Positions 11,053-23,796 of a stretch of 64,000 nucleotides of DNA are shown here, in pieces. The DNA comes from Dryomyza anilis. Taxonomy: Eukaryota; Arthropoda; Insecta; Diptera; Dryomyzidae. The notes beneath the pieces were generated by a model, which did no database searches, was not told the DNA's origin, and saw only the letters and a program-made list of their open reading frames with translations. Each line of letters opens with the position of its first letter. The first letter of the stretch is position 1. The position numbers and the translations under genes are program-made. The stretch covers positions 7,088,501 to 7,152,500 of the forward strand of contig OX638133.1 of assembly GCA_951804985.1 (NCBI GenBank), written 5' to 3'.

Positions 11053-12503
11053 CTACAGAGAAGAAAAGAAAGAAGGTATAAAAAACTAAATTAGCACGAT
11101 AAAACTATATACACAGCCAGAAGAAAAAACATGTTTAATAAATAAATAGCAGCAGGTTCGAAACACGTAGCATGTGTATGAAAATCAACAGAGGCGAAAA
11201 AAAATAAAATAAAATAAAGCAGGACATTGAAAAAATAACAAATAAGCAGCACAAAGCGCAAAACCAGAACAAATTGAAAAGTACTTTTCAATGTAAAAAC
11301 CCACTTAAGTCAACTCTTGATACAAAAAAAAATAATAAAAAATAAAAAAAAATAAAAACAGCTACAACAGAGTATGTCGACAGGTTTTATTTTTTTTTTT
11401 TTTTTTTTGGAACGGTTTTGGCAAAAGGCTTAAAATGCCGTTGCACAGCAACCCATTGCAAATGGAGAAAATGCTGAACGGTGCTGCTAAATTTCCGTTT
11501 GCTACTTTAATGGTCACTACTTTGGCCTGTTTAAAAATGTAAATTTCATCGAGAATTCCTTCTTTATGGTTAAATAATCCCCAATTTGTCCACAAATTCG
11601 TATTCTTAAGCAATGAGCTTATGTTTTTTTTTGTTGTTTCATTCTTTCGGACATTGGGTCCGTTAAGTGGTTTTTGTTGTATTTCACTTATGGAGCCAGA
11701 GGTTTTCTTTACTGTATTATTGCTGTTGTTGTTTTGCACAACTGAAATAATTGGAAAATACTTTTATTCGATAGAAAGCCAATGAGTAAATGTGAATCCT
11801 TTTATTTGACGTCTCTCGATGCATTCTTTTTATTCTATTCAATGGTACACTACTCCCTGAACCCTAAGTTGATTCTTATATCCGTTCGAACTTTGCTGGG
11901 TCGGTTGATCAGACTGAAGACAGACTGACCGTCTTTACTTTTCTGTATTTCTGTCTGTTTCTCTGCCTTTCTATCTGTCTGGTGCTGTAGTTCCCGTAAG
12001 TGGTTTAAAATTCGATTTGACAATTTGCGAAGCCAATGCCACCGCCATCTTCTAATGAGGGTACCTTTTAGTGCTTCAACCTCTTTCTCTGGTTGACTTT
12101 AATTCGAGCAGGTGACCCTTTTGTAAAATTCAACCAAATAGGATTAAATAAATGCTTGAGTTATGGTTAAGACTATTTGGTGGCAAATGCTGAAAAAACA
12201 GCAAAGATTTTTAGGTAGCGGTATTGAGATTAAAATAAATCAATGGATTATGTAAAAAAGAAAAAAGAAAAGTATGCTCTACTTATGCAAAGCAGAGGTC
12301 AAAAAGCCTTTCTTTGATGAATATTTTTGTTTTGAATATATTGATGGAATTATAGTAATTCATACAATAAAACCACATTATTTCAGATTTCAGAATGTTT
12401 ATAGTAACAGAAATTTGCTTAATTCAAATATATAACAGGCCAAGGCCATATAGAAATATTTTTTATATGGAAACATTTTGAGCAAAGTTTGTGCCAAATT
12501 AAT
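11053..12503. other. Intron sequence, no gene recognised
   Basis: A- and T-rich tracts at 11290-11410. The minus-strand frame at 11362-11739 has no recognisable motif and is rich in Asn/Lys from AT composition. A CT/TG-rich stretch lies at about 11935-11990. Confidence 0.5.
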
Positions 12504-12663
12504 GGCTCGAATACACGATAGAGAAATTAGCTAGAGATAGAGAAAAATATCTATTGTAAAGCTACCTGCCTTGAAGCTCTATGTAGTGTTAAGACAACTC
12601 TATGAGATTTTTTGCTCTATTTTGCTCTATCTCTAGCTATTTTATCTATCGTGTAAACTCGCC
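12504..12663. mobile_element. ~160-bp MITE with ~40-bp inverted repeats
   Basis: Left arm GGCTCGAATACACGATAGAG then AAATTAGCTAGAGATAGAG. The right arm is its near-perfect complement, ending CTATCGTGTAAACTCGCC. No coding frame. The ACACGATAGATAACTA motif near 14305 suggests a distant relative in the small element there. Confidence 0.75.
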
Positions 12664-13129
12664 TTAATAGTCGTTCCAAAACTTTAACGGGAGCTGCATT
12701 TAAAGTTTGAAAAAATTTGATTGAAATTCTATTCTATATACCCGAAATAATGGTGAAAAATTACAGATATTTTGACTGGAGAATGTCGATTTTTTTAAGT
12801 CTTTAAAAGGTATTTGGTATGTGGAATGATAGTTCAAAACTATTGTTAACTTTCAACCATAGATAAGGTTTCAATCCTATTTTGATTTCAGTTACGGCTT
12901 TTGGTTTTATAATGAAACGATTTCAGTGTTCCGATACCAAGTTAAGGGGTAGGTTTTTTATTACAGTAGAATTTTGTCTTTATATTCAAAGATAAATATA
13001 CTTGAAATCCCCTTATTGACTCTCCTTCGTTTATTTTGATTGTGTGTTTCAGAGGGGGACCGAAAGGAAAACGTTTTTAAACTAATAATATTTATAGAGG
13101 GGGAGAATACTGAACAAAAGTAGAATTAT

Positions 13130-14735
13130 GTATGGGATTTGGGTTTTTTTTCAAAATTCAAAATTGTGTTCGGACTCAAAGAAATCAATAGTGAATCTGA
13201 TAAAGAAATTTAAACCGCTGTAACACGTAAACGGTGCGTTTTAGAGGGGTCAAACTTGGCTGTTGATTTTTGCTAATGTATGGGATTATGGAATTTTTTC
13301 AAAATTCGAAATTGTTTTTGGACTCGCAGATATAAATAGTGAATCTGAAAAAAAAATTTAAACCGCTGTAACTCGTAAACGGAGCGTTTTAGAGGGGTCA
13401 AATTTGGCGGTTGTTTTTTTTTGTTTGCTAATGTATGGGATTTTTTTCAAAATTCAAAATTGTGTTAGTAATATTGAATATGAAAAAAAAATTAAACCGC
13501 AGTAACTCGTAAACAGAGCGTTTTCAATTTGGTTAAACTTGGCGGTTGGTTTTTTGCTAATGCATCGGATAATGCGATTTTTTCAAAATTCAAAATTGTG
13601 TTAGGAATCGGGGAAATCAATAGTGAATTTGATTTTTTGGCAGTTGATTTTTTGTTAATGTATGTGAATGTTTTCAAAATTCGAAATTGTGTTAGGACTT
13701 AAATAAATCAATTGTGAATTTGAATAATGTGTGGGATTGTGGGAATTTTTTAAAAATCCAAAATTGTGTTAAGACTTGAAGATATCAATAGTGAATTTGA
13801 AAAAAAAAAATTTAACCTCTGTAACTTGTAAACGGAGCGTTATAGAGGGGTCAAATTTGGAGGTTGATTTGTTGATAATGTATGGGATTTTGTTCAAAAT
13901 TCAAAATTGTGTTAGCAATAGTGAATATGAAAAAAAATTAAACCGTTGTAACTCGTAAACAGAGCGTTTTCAATTTGGTTAAACTTGGCGGTTGATTTTT
14001 TGCTAATGTATGGGATAATAAGATTTTTTCAAAATTCAAAATTGTGTTAGGACTCAAGGAAATCAATAGTGAATTTGATTTTTTGGCGGTTGATTTTTTG
14101 TTAATGTATGTGATTGTTTTCAAAATTCAAAGTTGTGCTAGGACTTAAAGAAATCAATAGTGAATTTGAACAAAATTTTAAACCGCTGTAATGCTCGTAA
14201 CTTCAACGAGTAGATATCTATTAGTTTTCGTACCTAACAGATATCTCTTACCTATCCGGTGTTTTTGCTCCTTAACTATACGTTAACATTACGAAATTTC
14301 GCTTACACGATAGATAACTAAGCACCAGTAGATACCTATTCGTTGAAGTTATGGCCATAACTCGTTAACTTAACGTTTTAGAGTAGTCAAACTTGACGGT
14401 TGATTTTTATGCTAATGAATGGGATTATTGGATTTTTTTTTAAATTGTCTTAGGACTCAAAGAAATTAATAGTGAATCTGAAAAAGAAATTTGAACCGCT
14501 GTAACAGGTAAACGAAGCGTTTTAAGAGGGCGGTATTTGTGCGTAACTTGGCTGTTGATTTTTTTGCTAATGCATGGGATTTTTTTCAAAAATTAAAAAT
14601 TGTGTTTAGTGCTTAAGGAAATCAATAGTTAATTAGAAAAAATAAAATTAAACCGCTGTAACTCGTAAACGGAGCGTTTTAGAGGTGTCAAACTTGGCGG
14701 TTGATTGTTTTGCTAATTTAACGTCCGGTAAAATG
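13130..14735. repeat. Satellite-like tandem array, ~130-150-bp unit
   Basis: At least eight units share GTAACTCGTAAACGGAGCG, TTTTAGAGGGGTCAAAC, TGGCGGTTGATTTTTTGCT and TTCAAAATTCAAAATTGTG. The GTAAC.CGTAAAC landmark recurs near 13220, 13368, 13502, 13820, 13949, 14508 and 14661, with gaps of one or two units. Units are diverged and some are partial. One is split by a small inverted-repeat element at 14193-14356. Short minus-strand frames at 13492-13677 and 13938-14123 are two translations of this repeat, not genes. Confidence 0.85.
14193..14356. mobile_element. Small inverted-repeat element in the satellite array
   Basis: Arms CGTAACTTCAACGAGTAGAT and its near complement ATCTACTGG..CCTATTCGTTGAAGTTATGG enclose about 110 bp. 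It interrupts a satellite unit between CTGTAA and TAACTCG, so a TAA duplication is possible. Confidence 0.65.
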
Positions 14736-14907
14736 AACTTCGACAAATGTTAAAAAAAAAAAACAGAATGTACTTTCAAAAATAGGACGAAATATTAAAA
14801 CATAGATCTGGTGCACTTAAAGAAAAATACCATAAAGTTAACTGTTTTCTATGCTATTAAATAAGACAATATGATAAAATACGGTAGCCAACACTATTTT
14901 TACCACG

Positions 14908-15962
14908 GACATCCCATACATCCATTCTATATTATTCGCTGATGCTGAGTTTAACTCATACACAGTTTTTTTTCTATTACTTTTTATTATTACGTAACGT
15001 TTTTAAGAAAATTGCAATAGTATTTTTAAGCCGTTCTCACACACCACTTAGAATAAAAAAATATAGTTCTATGGATAAATAGTTTAACAAAAAAACTTAA
15101 ACGCAATTTTTCTTCGAATTATCTAGGCTTATTTGAATATACTAATGAATGCTAATATTCCAATACGTTTTTAAGATAATTGGATCCAAACTCCGACAAT
15201 GTTGATTTTTTTTTTGAGAGTTTTTTTTTTAGCATTGAGGATTAAATGCTAAACTAAAAACTGATGTATGGTTATCTAGAGCCAAACTAACTATCAAAAT
15301 TACTAACATTTTTCTAATTGATCCACTTATTAAAAAAATCCCCTTAGAACTTAATTTTGGTACTCATTTATATAAACAAATTTCATTAAAAATACTAATG
15401 CCCCTAATCTGAAAATATCATTACTTCATATCTAAAATATGCTTATTTTTATTGCGTACTCAGTTTTTTTCTAATTACGTAACGTTTTTGAGAAAAATTT
15501 CAGTAAAAAACGGCGGTTTTTTTGTAATGTATATGTGAAATATACAAACATTTAAAATTGAAACAGTTTTGGACGGAAATTGTTTTGATGGAGCATATTT
15601 TAAAAATGAGAACCGAAAGCAAACAGTTTGTAATTTTCAACGTTAATTTGAACAAAAATAGTCTAAAAAAATCAATATTTTTCGAGTTTAAATCTAAATA
15701 TCTTAAAAACCTATCGGATAATAATGCTTATCGGTATATTGTAATTAGCCTGAACAATTGAAAGAAAAATTTTGTTTTCAGTTTTTTAGAAAACTGCTTA
15801 TGTAAGGGACTATATTTTTTTAATTCTAAAAAGTGGCCTAAAAGGTCCTGAAAATTCGAGGGCTATTTTCTTAAAAACGTTTACGTAATAGAAAAAAAAC
15901 TGAATTTGCAGTGAAAATCAGCAACCACGAATTATATAGAATTGATATATGAGATGTTCATG
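14908..15962. mobile_element. Long-inverted-repeat (foldback) element, copy 1
   Basis: The left arm starts GACATCCCATACATCCATTC and contains ATTACGTAACGTTTTTAAGA. The right arm is its diverged complement (TTCTTAAAAACGTTTACGTAAT then GAATTGATATATGAGATG). Each arm is several hundred bp, leaving little unique centre. No transposase. The second copy is at 18580-20433, and the internal segments also match. Confidence 0.7.
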
Positions 15963-17239
15963 TCAAAAAAGTTTTCTCGTTTTGTTGAGTAGGTAGTGTT
16001 ATTGTTTCAATCGATAAAGACGTAGTTGTTTTTGAGTTTATATGAAAATATTTATTTTCTGTATACTATTAAATCAATAAATGGGATTTTGTATGTTTTT
16101 CTGAATTTACTGTATTAAACAGGGATACAATAACAATCAACAAGTACTGAAAAAACGAAAAAAATTTGTTTGTGTAGAAACAGCTCAAATAACGATTCGA
16201 AATGGGTTGATGTAAAAAAATTAACAACAAAATAAAACTCTTCATTGAAAAGGAGAGCAAAAAACATCTTTGAAAAAAAAGAATAAATAGACATTTAGAC
16301 ATGTCCTTGTAAGGCCATTAATGACTTTCGTCAATCCTTCAAACACACACAAAATTCACATTAACGCGTAACTAATTAAGTACGCGTCGCCGCCGCGGCA
16401 CCAGCACCACCGCAATACACAGACCATGTATTAAATATAATGGAAAAAGCTTATGGCTGAAGTATGTCCTTGATGTGCTTGATCAACGCTGCAATGGCTG
16501 AGGCAGCAGCCTCCCGTCCGCAGACATCATCATAATTGCGTAAACAGCAGCATTATGAGATGCGGCGGCTCATGAGGAGCAGCTAAAACACAGACAGATA
16601 CATCAAACGGGACATGTATCACACACACACACACAAATACACACTCATACACGCATTGAGTACCCCTGCGAACACTTGATATCAATGACCACTCGAGCGA
16701 CTCAACTAAGTGACATAAAACGCCTCATCTCATTCCGGGTAGCAGTCACGGCGCACAGCACTTGCTTGCCGTCGACACCACCGACGCGCCGTTGCCTAGT
16801 TTATCACTTTCTTTTCAATAAAAAAATATTATTAATAATATACTGCAATAATAATAAAAACGGCAAAAACAAAGAGATAGAGTAAGTAAAATGGAAGAAG
16901 GACAACGACAAAAAAAAGCTACAAAAATGTCAACACATAACATACGTCTTTCGGCAGCAAAAACAATAACATATTTTTTTTTTGTGCTACCACCAAACGC
17001 AACAAAAGAAAACACCAAAAACATATGATGATGATGGTTACCATTGTAGATATTTTTACGATGAGCCAAAGAAATAATGTCGGTCGGTGAAATAAAACAC
17101 ACACAGACACTTTCACAGTGATGTATAACAGAAAAACACAGAATTTTCGCAGACACTAATGTCTGGGTAGAGACCACTAGGAATGATAGGCATCATTAAA
17201 CCTATTCTACTTTGTTTACATCAAAAGCATACCTACGAA
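15963..17239. other. Intron sequence, no gene recognised; one GC-richer block
   Basis: Position 16380-16800 is distinctly GC-richer and low in repeats (CGTCGCCGCCGCGGCACC region and a short CA run at 16620-16636), so it may be conserved non-coding DNA. Frames in it show no family motif. Confidence 0.5.
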
Positions 17240-17603
17240 CACACAAAAAAATAATCGACGTAAATATAGCAACCGACATTAATTGCATTCATTAATCAAT
17301 CCAGCAATGAAATTCACTAATTTAATTAAAACATTTGCTATTCTTCGTTATATAAGCAAATATGAATATTGGTACGTCAATGCAGCAAATAATTTAGTCG
17401 GCCCCATTTTTAGCAAATATAATTGCTGAAATTGTATCGCCTAATTAATTTGCTGCATTGACGTACAAATATTAGTAAACGGAATTGCTGATTTAACGAA
17501 GAATAGTTAATGTTTTCATTATATTAATGAATTTCATTGCTCGATTGATTAATGCATGTAATTAATATCAGTTGCTATATTTACGTCGATTATTTTTTCT
17601 CTG
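17240..17603. mobile_element. MITE family iii, near-perfect ~170-bp inverted repeats
   Basis: Left arm CACACAAAAAAATAATCGAC..GTAAATATAGCAACCGACA and right arm ending TATATTTACGTCGATTATTT..TTTCTCTG. Almost the whole 364 bp is palindromic around a short AT-rich centre (17395-17440). Family iii also occurs at 48140-49312, where the TA duplication is clear. Confidence 0.85.
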
Positions 17604-17793
17604 AAGAAATGAACTGATTGGAACGTGCCTGCTCTTTGGGTGATATTTATCTTCTACTTCTTTTTTATGAAACCAACTGGGTACTTAAAAACGTTGTTGT
17701 TTTAAAAAAGGGTTTAGTTGACAACTCAGAGGCAATACCGATCACATCTATCATTCCAAACTGGTGCAAGACCTGAGTACGTGATTGGTTTTT

Positions 17794-18441
17794 ATACCCT
17801 ACACCTATGAGGTACAGGGTATATTAACTTTGTGCATATATTGTAACGCCCCTTATGAGGCGTGTCCGGTATGGAAAAGTATATATATTCTTGATCAGCA
17901 TCACTACCCGAGTCCGTTTAGCCATGTCCGTCTGTCTGTCTGTCTGTCCGTCTTGTTGTCTTGCTGTCCGAATACAGAATAACTTGAGAAATACTGATCA
18001 GAATGCGATAAAATTTAGTATTATTATATTTTAGCCAAAAGTAGGAACTGAGTTTGAAAATGAGCCAAATCGGTCAACAGACACACCCACCTCCCATACA
18101 AGTAACTTTTATATAACTTTTTAGGAACTCGAAAAGTATTCAAGATATAGGTATAAAATTTAAAACGTATTGTTATAGTTCATACAAATATGTGGTCCAA
18201 AAATGGGCGTGATCCGCTCTATGTTTCTATTTTTTTTATTAGTTTTTTTATACTTTTATATAATTTTTTTAATTTATGGGGATATAAGACGTAAATTTCT
18301 GATATGTGAATAATATTCTGATGGTGGGGAGGTTCAGCATAATTAAAATCTTTAAAATTAAGATATGCAATTAAATATTCCACATTAATATCCCCACCAA
18401 AGGTGTAGGGTATTCCATAGTCGGTCCCGACCGACTATAAA
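17794..18441 (-). mobile_element. ATACCCTACACC repeat with CGGTC hairpin, class unclear
   Basis: Begins ATACCCTACACCTATGAGGT and ends AAGGTGTAGGGTAT followed by a perfect hairpin-like TAGTCGGTC-CC-GACCGACTA at 18419-18438. It contains a TCTGTCTGTCTGTCCG tract at about 17930-17955. A relative at 33597-34226 has the same hairpin and ATACCCTACACA. This is a common type of dispersed repeat in flies; no transposase is seen. Confidence 0.6.
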
Positions 18442-18579
18442 ACTCCGCCCCATGTGACCGAACTTACCCATGTGACCTAACTTTCCCAATTCGTTTTTTT
18501 ATGAAATTTATCGGAACTAGTTCAGCGTCTTTTACATCTAACTAATACTACTCAAAAAAAAACAACAAAAAAATTGCCG

Positions 18580-20433
18580 TGAATTTCCCATACATGAATT
18601 CCATATAATTCGTGGTTGCTGATTTTGACTGCATGCTCAGTTTTTTTGCATTACGTAACGTTGTTAAGAAAATTCCTATCTATATTCTAATCCCTTTTCA
18701 GCCACTTTTTATTATTAAATAAATACAGTTCCTTATAAAATTGGATTTCCAAAACATTGTAAACGCAATTTTTCTTTCAATTGCCAAGACTAATTACAAT
18801 ATACCGGAAAATACTATTATTAGGATCGGTTTTTATAAATATTTGAATTTAAAATCGCAAAATATTGATTGTTTTGTACCATTTTTTGGACGATTTTTTT
18901 TTGCATTTTGGATCTAATTATAAATAATAACATGATTTAGGGTTATTTAGTACATAGTTCAAGCTAACGACAAAAATTAAAAACTTTTTGGTATCGGCAC
19001 ACGTTTTTTAAATAAGCCCTATCAACTCAGTTTATGTTAAATTTTAAAATGCTTGTTTATTTTACATAAAAACTACTGAAAAATATCCGTTTTTAACTGA
19101 ATTTTTCTTAAAAACACCACGTAGTAGGATAAAACTGAGTATGCATTAAGAATGAGCATTCTTTATATATTAGGTAATGATCTTTTGAGATTATGGACAT
19201 TAGTATTTTTAGTGAAAATTGATTATATAAAAGAGTACCAAAATTAAGTTCTCCGGGAATTTTTAAAAAAAGTGGATTAAATAGAAAAATGTTCATAATT
19301 TTTATAGTTAATTTGGACTACGCTCTAGATACTAAAAATAATTTTTTTGTTAATTATTAAATACTAGCTGGACCCGTGCACGACTCGTGCTAAGATTTTG
19401 TGAATTCATATAAAGCGATTTTATTAATATAAAAAAACATTATTATTATTATTTTTTATATCAGGGGCTCGTGCTTCGCTGTGGAAGTTTTTATTGGTTT
19501 TATAAATGTAGTAACCAAATAATAATTCTCCGCCAAAACAACTTTTCTCAAAGACAATTCAGACAGTAGAATATTTCACCGTAGAATTTTTTCCAGTAGA
19601 AATCTTCGCCGTAAAATTCTTCTCCATAGAACGCTTTACCGTAGAACGCTCTTCCCGGTAGAACTCTTACCGGTAGAATTGTTCCCCGTAGAGTTTTTCC
19701 CAGTAGAAGTTTTAGTGTAGTTAGTTTTAATGTGGTGAGTTTTAGTGTGTTGAATTTTTAGTTTAGTGAATTTTTAGTGTGGTGAGTTTTAGTGTGGTGA
19801 GTTTTGGTGTGGTGAGTTTTAGTGTGGTGTGTTTTAGTGTGGTGAGTTTCGGTGTGGTGAGTTTTAGTGTGGTGAGTTTAAGTGTGGTGAATTTTGGTGT
19901 GGTGAGTTTTAGTATGGTGAATTTTTATTGTGGTGAGTTTTAGCGTGGTGAGTTTTATTGTGGTGAGTTTTAGTTTGGTGGGAGGTACCAAGCCCCTTTG
20001 TCCAATATAGCCTATGACACTCTCCGGACTCCATACTATCCTGTTGAAAAATTTCAGTTAAATCGGTTCAGCGGTTTAGACGTAATGCTGGAACAAACAA
20101 ACAGACAGACCGACAGACTGACAGACGGACCAAGAGTTTTATATATATAGATGAAATAAAGTTTAGATTTAATTATCTTAAAAACATATTAGAATATTAG
20201 CATTCATTAATATATTAAAATTTGCCTAGGCAATTAAAAGAAAAATGAGTTTAAGTTTTTTTGTTAAACTAATTTTAACAGAACTATATTTTTTTAATTC
20301 TAAATTGTGGGTGAGAACGGATTAAAAATACTCTTGAAATTTTCTCAAAAACCTTACGTCATAGAAAAAATAGAAAATGTAGTCAAACTCAGCAACATCG
20401 AGTTATATAGAATTGATGTATGGGATGTTCATG
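18580..20433. mobile_element. Long-inverted-repeat (foldback) element, copy 2, interrupted by a Helitron
   Basis: Left arm TTCCCATACATGAATTCCAT..ATTACGTAACGTTGTTAAGA. The right arm ends ATAGAATTGATGTATGGGAT. The complement of 19100-19270 matches copy 1 at about 15330-15500 (ACTTAATTTTGGTACTC, AAAAATACTAATG). Its right half is displaced by the Helitron at 19364-20151. Confidence 0.7.
19364..20151 (-). mobile_element. Non-autonomous Helitron with internal minisatellite
   Basis: On the minus strand it starts TCTATATATATAAAACTCTT and ends with hairpin GCACGAGTCGTGC, a short spacer and CTAG. It is inserted exactly between A and T with no target duplication, which are the defining Helitron signs. 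The middle (19710-19985) is a tandem array of about 13-14 bp, TTTAGTGTGGTGAG variants, preceded by GTAGAA-rich repeats. Relatives: 30596-31247 (plus) and 59001-59337 (minus, truncated). Confidence 0.85.
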
Positions 20434-20444
20434 GAGAAAATCGT

Positions 20445-20753
20445 GTTGGATAATAATAGTTTGGCACTGCAGTCCGAGCTCTCTCACCATTTTGAGGTGT
20501 GCGTGTTATATTTGTACTCAAAGTGGTGGGACCTACAGTTTATTGCCGAATCCGAACGGCGGGTGAGAGCTTTTCATAGGCAATGTTTTACTCTCGTAGG
20601 TTTGCCATTTACTGCCGAGAGGTAGCGCGGTGTAGAAAAATGTTTCTATGAAAAGATGTTGTTAGCCCCAGTCCAGGCTTGAACCGGGGACCTTTCGGCT
20701 CGCAGTCCAACGCACTAACCACTGAGCTATCGCGGCTACGATGGTTGGATAAT
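20445..20753 (-). mobile_element. tRNA-derived SINE, inverted copy with 10-bp flanking repeat
   Basis: Complement of the SINE at 2655. Read on the minus strand: GATAGCTCAGTGGTTAGTGC, GGTTCAAGCCTGGACTGG, then the shared body and an (ATT)-type tail. Flanks carry GTTGGATAAT at 20445-20454 and 20744-20753. The body is a few per cent diverged from the 2655 copy. Confidence 0.88.
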
Positions 20754-21840
20754 GTCATTAAAATTTCTCCACTTACATTTTTTTCTTGTAACTGGTATTT
20801 TTACTATCGAAAAAGTCATATTTATTTCTATCAGTAAAAATGTATATATTTTTTTAATATCATTTATGAAAAATGACCGGCAATATTTTAAATTTTAAAC
20901 CGCATTGAACAATTTTAAGGCTCGTTATAAAATGCAGTTTATATAAATTTTATTATTTTTTTAATTGTCCCTCAAGATATAGGTATTTTTGCATTTTTAA
21001 CTGTATTAGATTTTTCTATATTTGAGACTTTGCCAAAAACATTTATAAAAATAAAGTGAATTTGCAATGTTTATCCTGTTGGGATATTTTCATCTGTCTA
21101 CCACAATAAGTTTGCATGTTTTGTGTGTATAAAAACAAAAGAAAACAGACTACAAACAATTAACGTAAATTAAGAATACCACAAAAAGTCGGTAATTGAA
21201 AATTTATGAACTTTTTGTTTTTTTTTTTTACCAAACTTATTTTTTTTTAGCTTGTTATTATTTCCCATTCAAGGTTACGCAAATGTATTACATTTTTACT
21301 TAAATATGATTTTGTATATAAGATTATTGTATGAATGAAGTAAAATCAAATATTTATTTTACCATAATGTCAGAACAAATGGATTTCTATATGATAGTTA
21401 TTGTTATACAAAGGATATTTGTGGAATTCTTATTAAGTAAAATAAGAAGGAAGTTTTATGGTACTTGAATAGTTAGTAGAAATGTTATTTTTAGTTCATT
21501 AATTCATAGGAAAATTCGCAACTTCTGCGAGGTATTTTTTTTTAATAACGAGACAGCCCGGTAGTTATTCCGGTTGGTATATTTCAGTTTTAGTTGAGTA
21601 TAACAGAAATTCTTTTTATGCTTATGGGTCTGATTTTGAATGTAGATTTTGAATTTAGTATGTAGTACTTTTCCTTTAAATACTACAAGCTAATTATTTG
21701 AATTGTTCTATCGTTTTTTATATTACAAAGATATTGTCGAAAATGTATTACAGGAATTTAAAATGTATCTATTAAAGTAGACATGACCATTTCCAGAACA
21801 TTTTAATCATGTACCCGATAGTATGGTAAAGGCAATAAAG
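20754..21840. other. Intron sequence, no gene recognised
   Basis: AT-rich and without clear repeats or coding signal. Confidence 0.5.
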
Positions 21841-22010
21841 CGTCGGTAGCTCGTCTGGTTTGTACGTTGGACTACGAGCCGAAAGGTCCCCAGTTCGATT
21901 CCCAGCGACTGCCAACAACTTTTTCTTAGAAAACTTTTTTCTATGCGACGCTACCTCTCGGCAGTAAATGGAAAACCTACGAGAGTAAAATATTTCCTAT
22001 AAAAAGCCTC
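21841..22010 (+). mobile_element. Diverged tRNA-derived SINE (second subfamily)
   Basis: Starts CGTCGGTAGCTCGTCTGGTT, then GGACTACGAGCCGAAAGGTC and B-box-like AGTTCGATTCCC. The body shares CTATGC..CTACCTCTCGGCAGTAAATG and CCTACGAGAGTAAAA with the other SINEs, then decays near 22010. No clear target duplication. Confidence 0.75.
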
Positions 22011-23188
22011 TCTCTATGATAATTCTACTGATTATATATCTATAACATGTAAACAACTGCCTTCAGACAGAATTTTATATTATTTTTATATATTTTTTAG
22101 ATCATAACATACTTAGTATAATGAATTTATAATTAATATGCCGTCAATATTATTGCATAATTTAGAAAGAAATGTTTTAAAATTTCAACATAAAGAAATA
22201 ATATTTATTTTATTTATACCACAAAAGAGTTAACTTTGTTGAAGCCTTAATTAGCCGAAGAGGTACATTGCATTTTACATCTGTCTCTTGACAGACTAAT
22301 TAATATGTAGACTAATTATTAGATTGGCACACAGTAAGTCATGTACACACTTGTGAAAACTCACTTTATTCGCAGAAAGTTTTCACAACAAACGTACTTA
22401 AATCCTCACAGAAATCCGCATATACAAAAATATAATACAAAAGTTGGAATGTTTTAGTTAAATACAACAACAACAACTTGATAAACAACAACAGCACTTC
22501 AAAACTGAATTTATTAGCATAAGAGACAGGATATGTCATATATCCTTTGAGCAACTGATTCAGCAACTGAACTGACTCATGTTCAGTTTGCAAAGCAAAT
22601 ACGAAAAATATTTTTTCTGCACTGTTAAAAATGCAAAAATTGGTTCAAAATGACAGTAATGAATTATTTCAATTTAATGGTATTACAATGGAAGTCCTTT
22701 AAGGAAGTAAAAATTATAAAAAAATTGTATTTTCGGAATTTTTTTACGTAAATATTTTAGTGTATATTTTTTGAAAATAAAAATTATTTAAATAAAAATA
22801 TCTTTTTGAAAAAACATTTTTTTTCGAACAATTTTTTTTTTATTTTTCAGAAATATTTTTTCGAAACATTTGTTTTCGAACAATTTTTTTTTTTATTTTT
22901 CAGAAATATTTTTTTTACGAAAAAAAATATGTGTCGGAGAAATTTTTCCAATATTGTACATTAAGAAAATCATATTGAACACTAAAAACAATAAATTGGA
23001 TTTTAATGAATGAAATATTCAATATGATGAATCTAGTAGTTGGTCAAAATTCATAATATTTATAAATATCTCATCATATTATTGATTTTTTTCTGTTTTC
23101 TGCATACAACCATAATCACAATCAGTATGATGCACTTTAAATATGATCACCACAATCATGTACTTTCTCTGCGTGCAGACTCTAGGTA
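22011..23188. other. Intron sequence with degenerate family-i MITE remnants
   Basis: Position 22740-22960 holds TTTTTTCGAACAATTTTTT-type arrays, and 22980-23100 holds GATGAATCTAGTAGTTGG and CATAATATTTATAAAT motifs of family i without intact ends. The frame at 22366-22593 is unsupported. Confidence 0.5.
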
Positions 23189-23346
23189 CACAGAAAGAAT
23201 TTCACCAAAAATTTCACCAACTGCCTGGATTCATCATATTGATGAATTCATTCATTGAATGAAAATCGTATTTTTTTAAATGTTTTCATTTTCAATATTT
23301 TTTTTAACATTACATATCAAACACAAATTTGTCTCCAATTACACAT

Positions 23347-23393
<47 letters not shown>

Positions 23394-23796
23394 TAATTTT
23401 CAAAGGATTTATAATATTTAATTGTTAATTATTCGAAGACTGCATTTGATCGTATTAATGAAAATAATGAAATGATGAATTTTGTTCTTCAACCCATATT
23501 AATTTAAATAACATAAATCCTATAAGAATTAGAAGTACGTAAATGTGTAAATGGAGACCAATTTTTGTTTGAAATTTGATGATATAAAAAATATTAAAAA
23601 TGAGAAACACTGAAAAAATACGATTTTAGTTTAATGTATGAAATCATCAATATGATGAATACCGGTTGTTGGTGAAATTTGTTTATTATGTGTAATATTC
23701 AACCACAAACATGTAGAATACAGCAATGTTAATGCAAAATCCATGAAAACCTGATTTCATTGATATTCTAAAAAGTCGAAGTGGACCTGTTAATTA
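23189..23796. repeat. Broken family-i MITE and (ATTT)n microsatellite
   Basis: CACAGAAAGAATTTCACC at 23189 follows TA, and CATCATATTGATGAATTC follows. An (ATTT)n microsatellite runs at about 23346-23392. Further family-i motifs (CAATATGATGAATACCGG) occur near 23648. No right end is seen. Confidence 0.6.
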
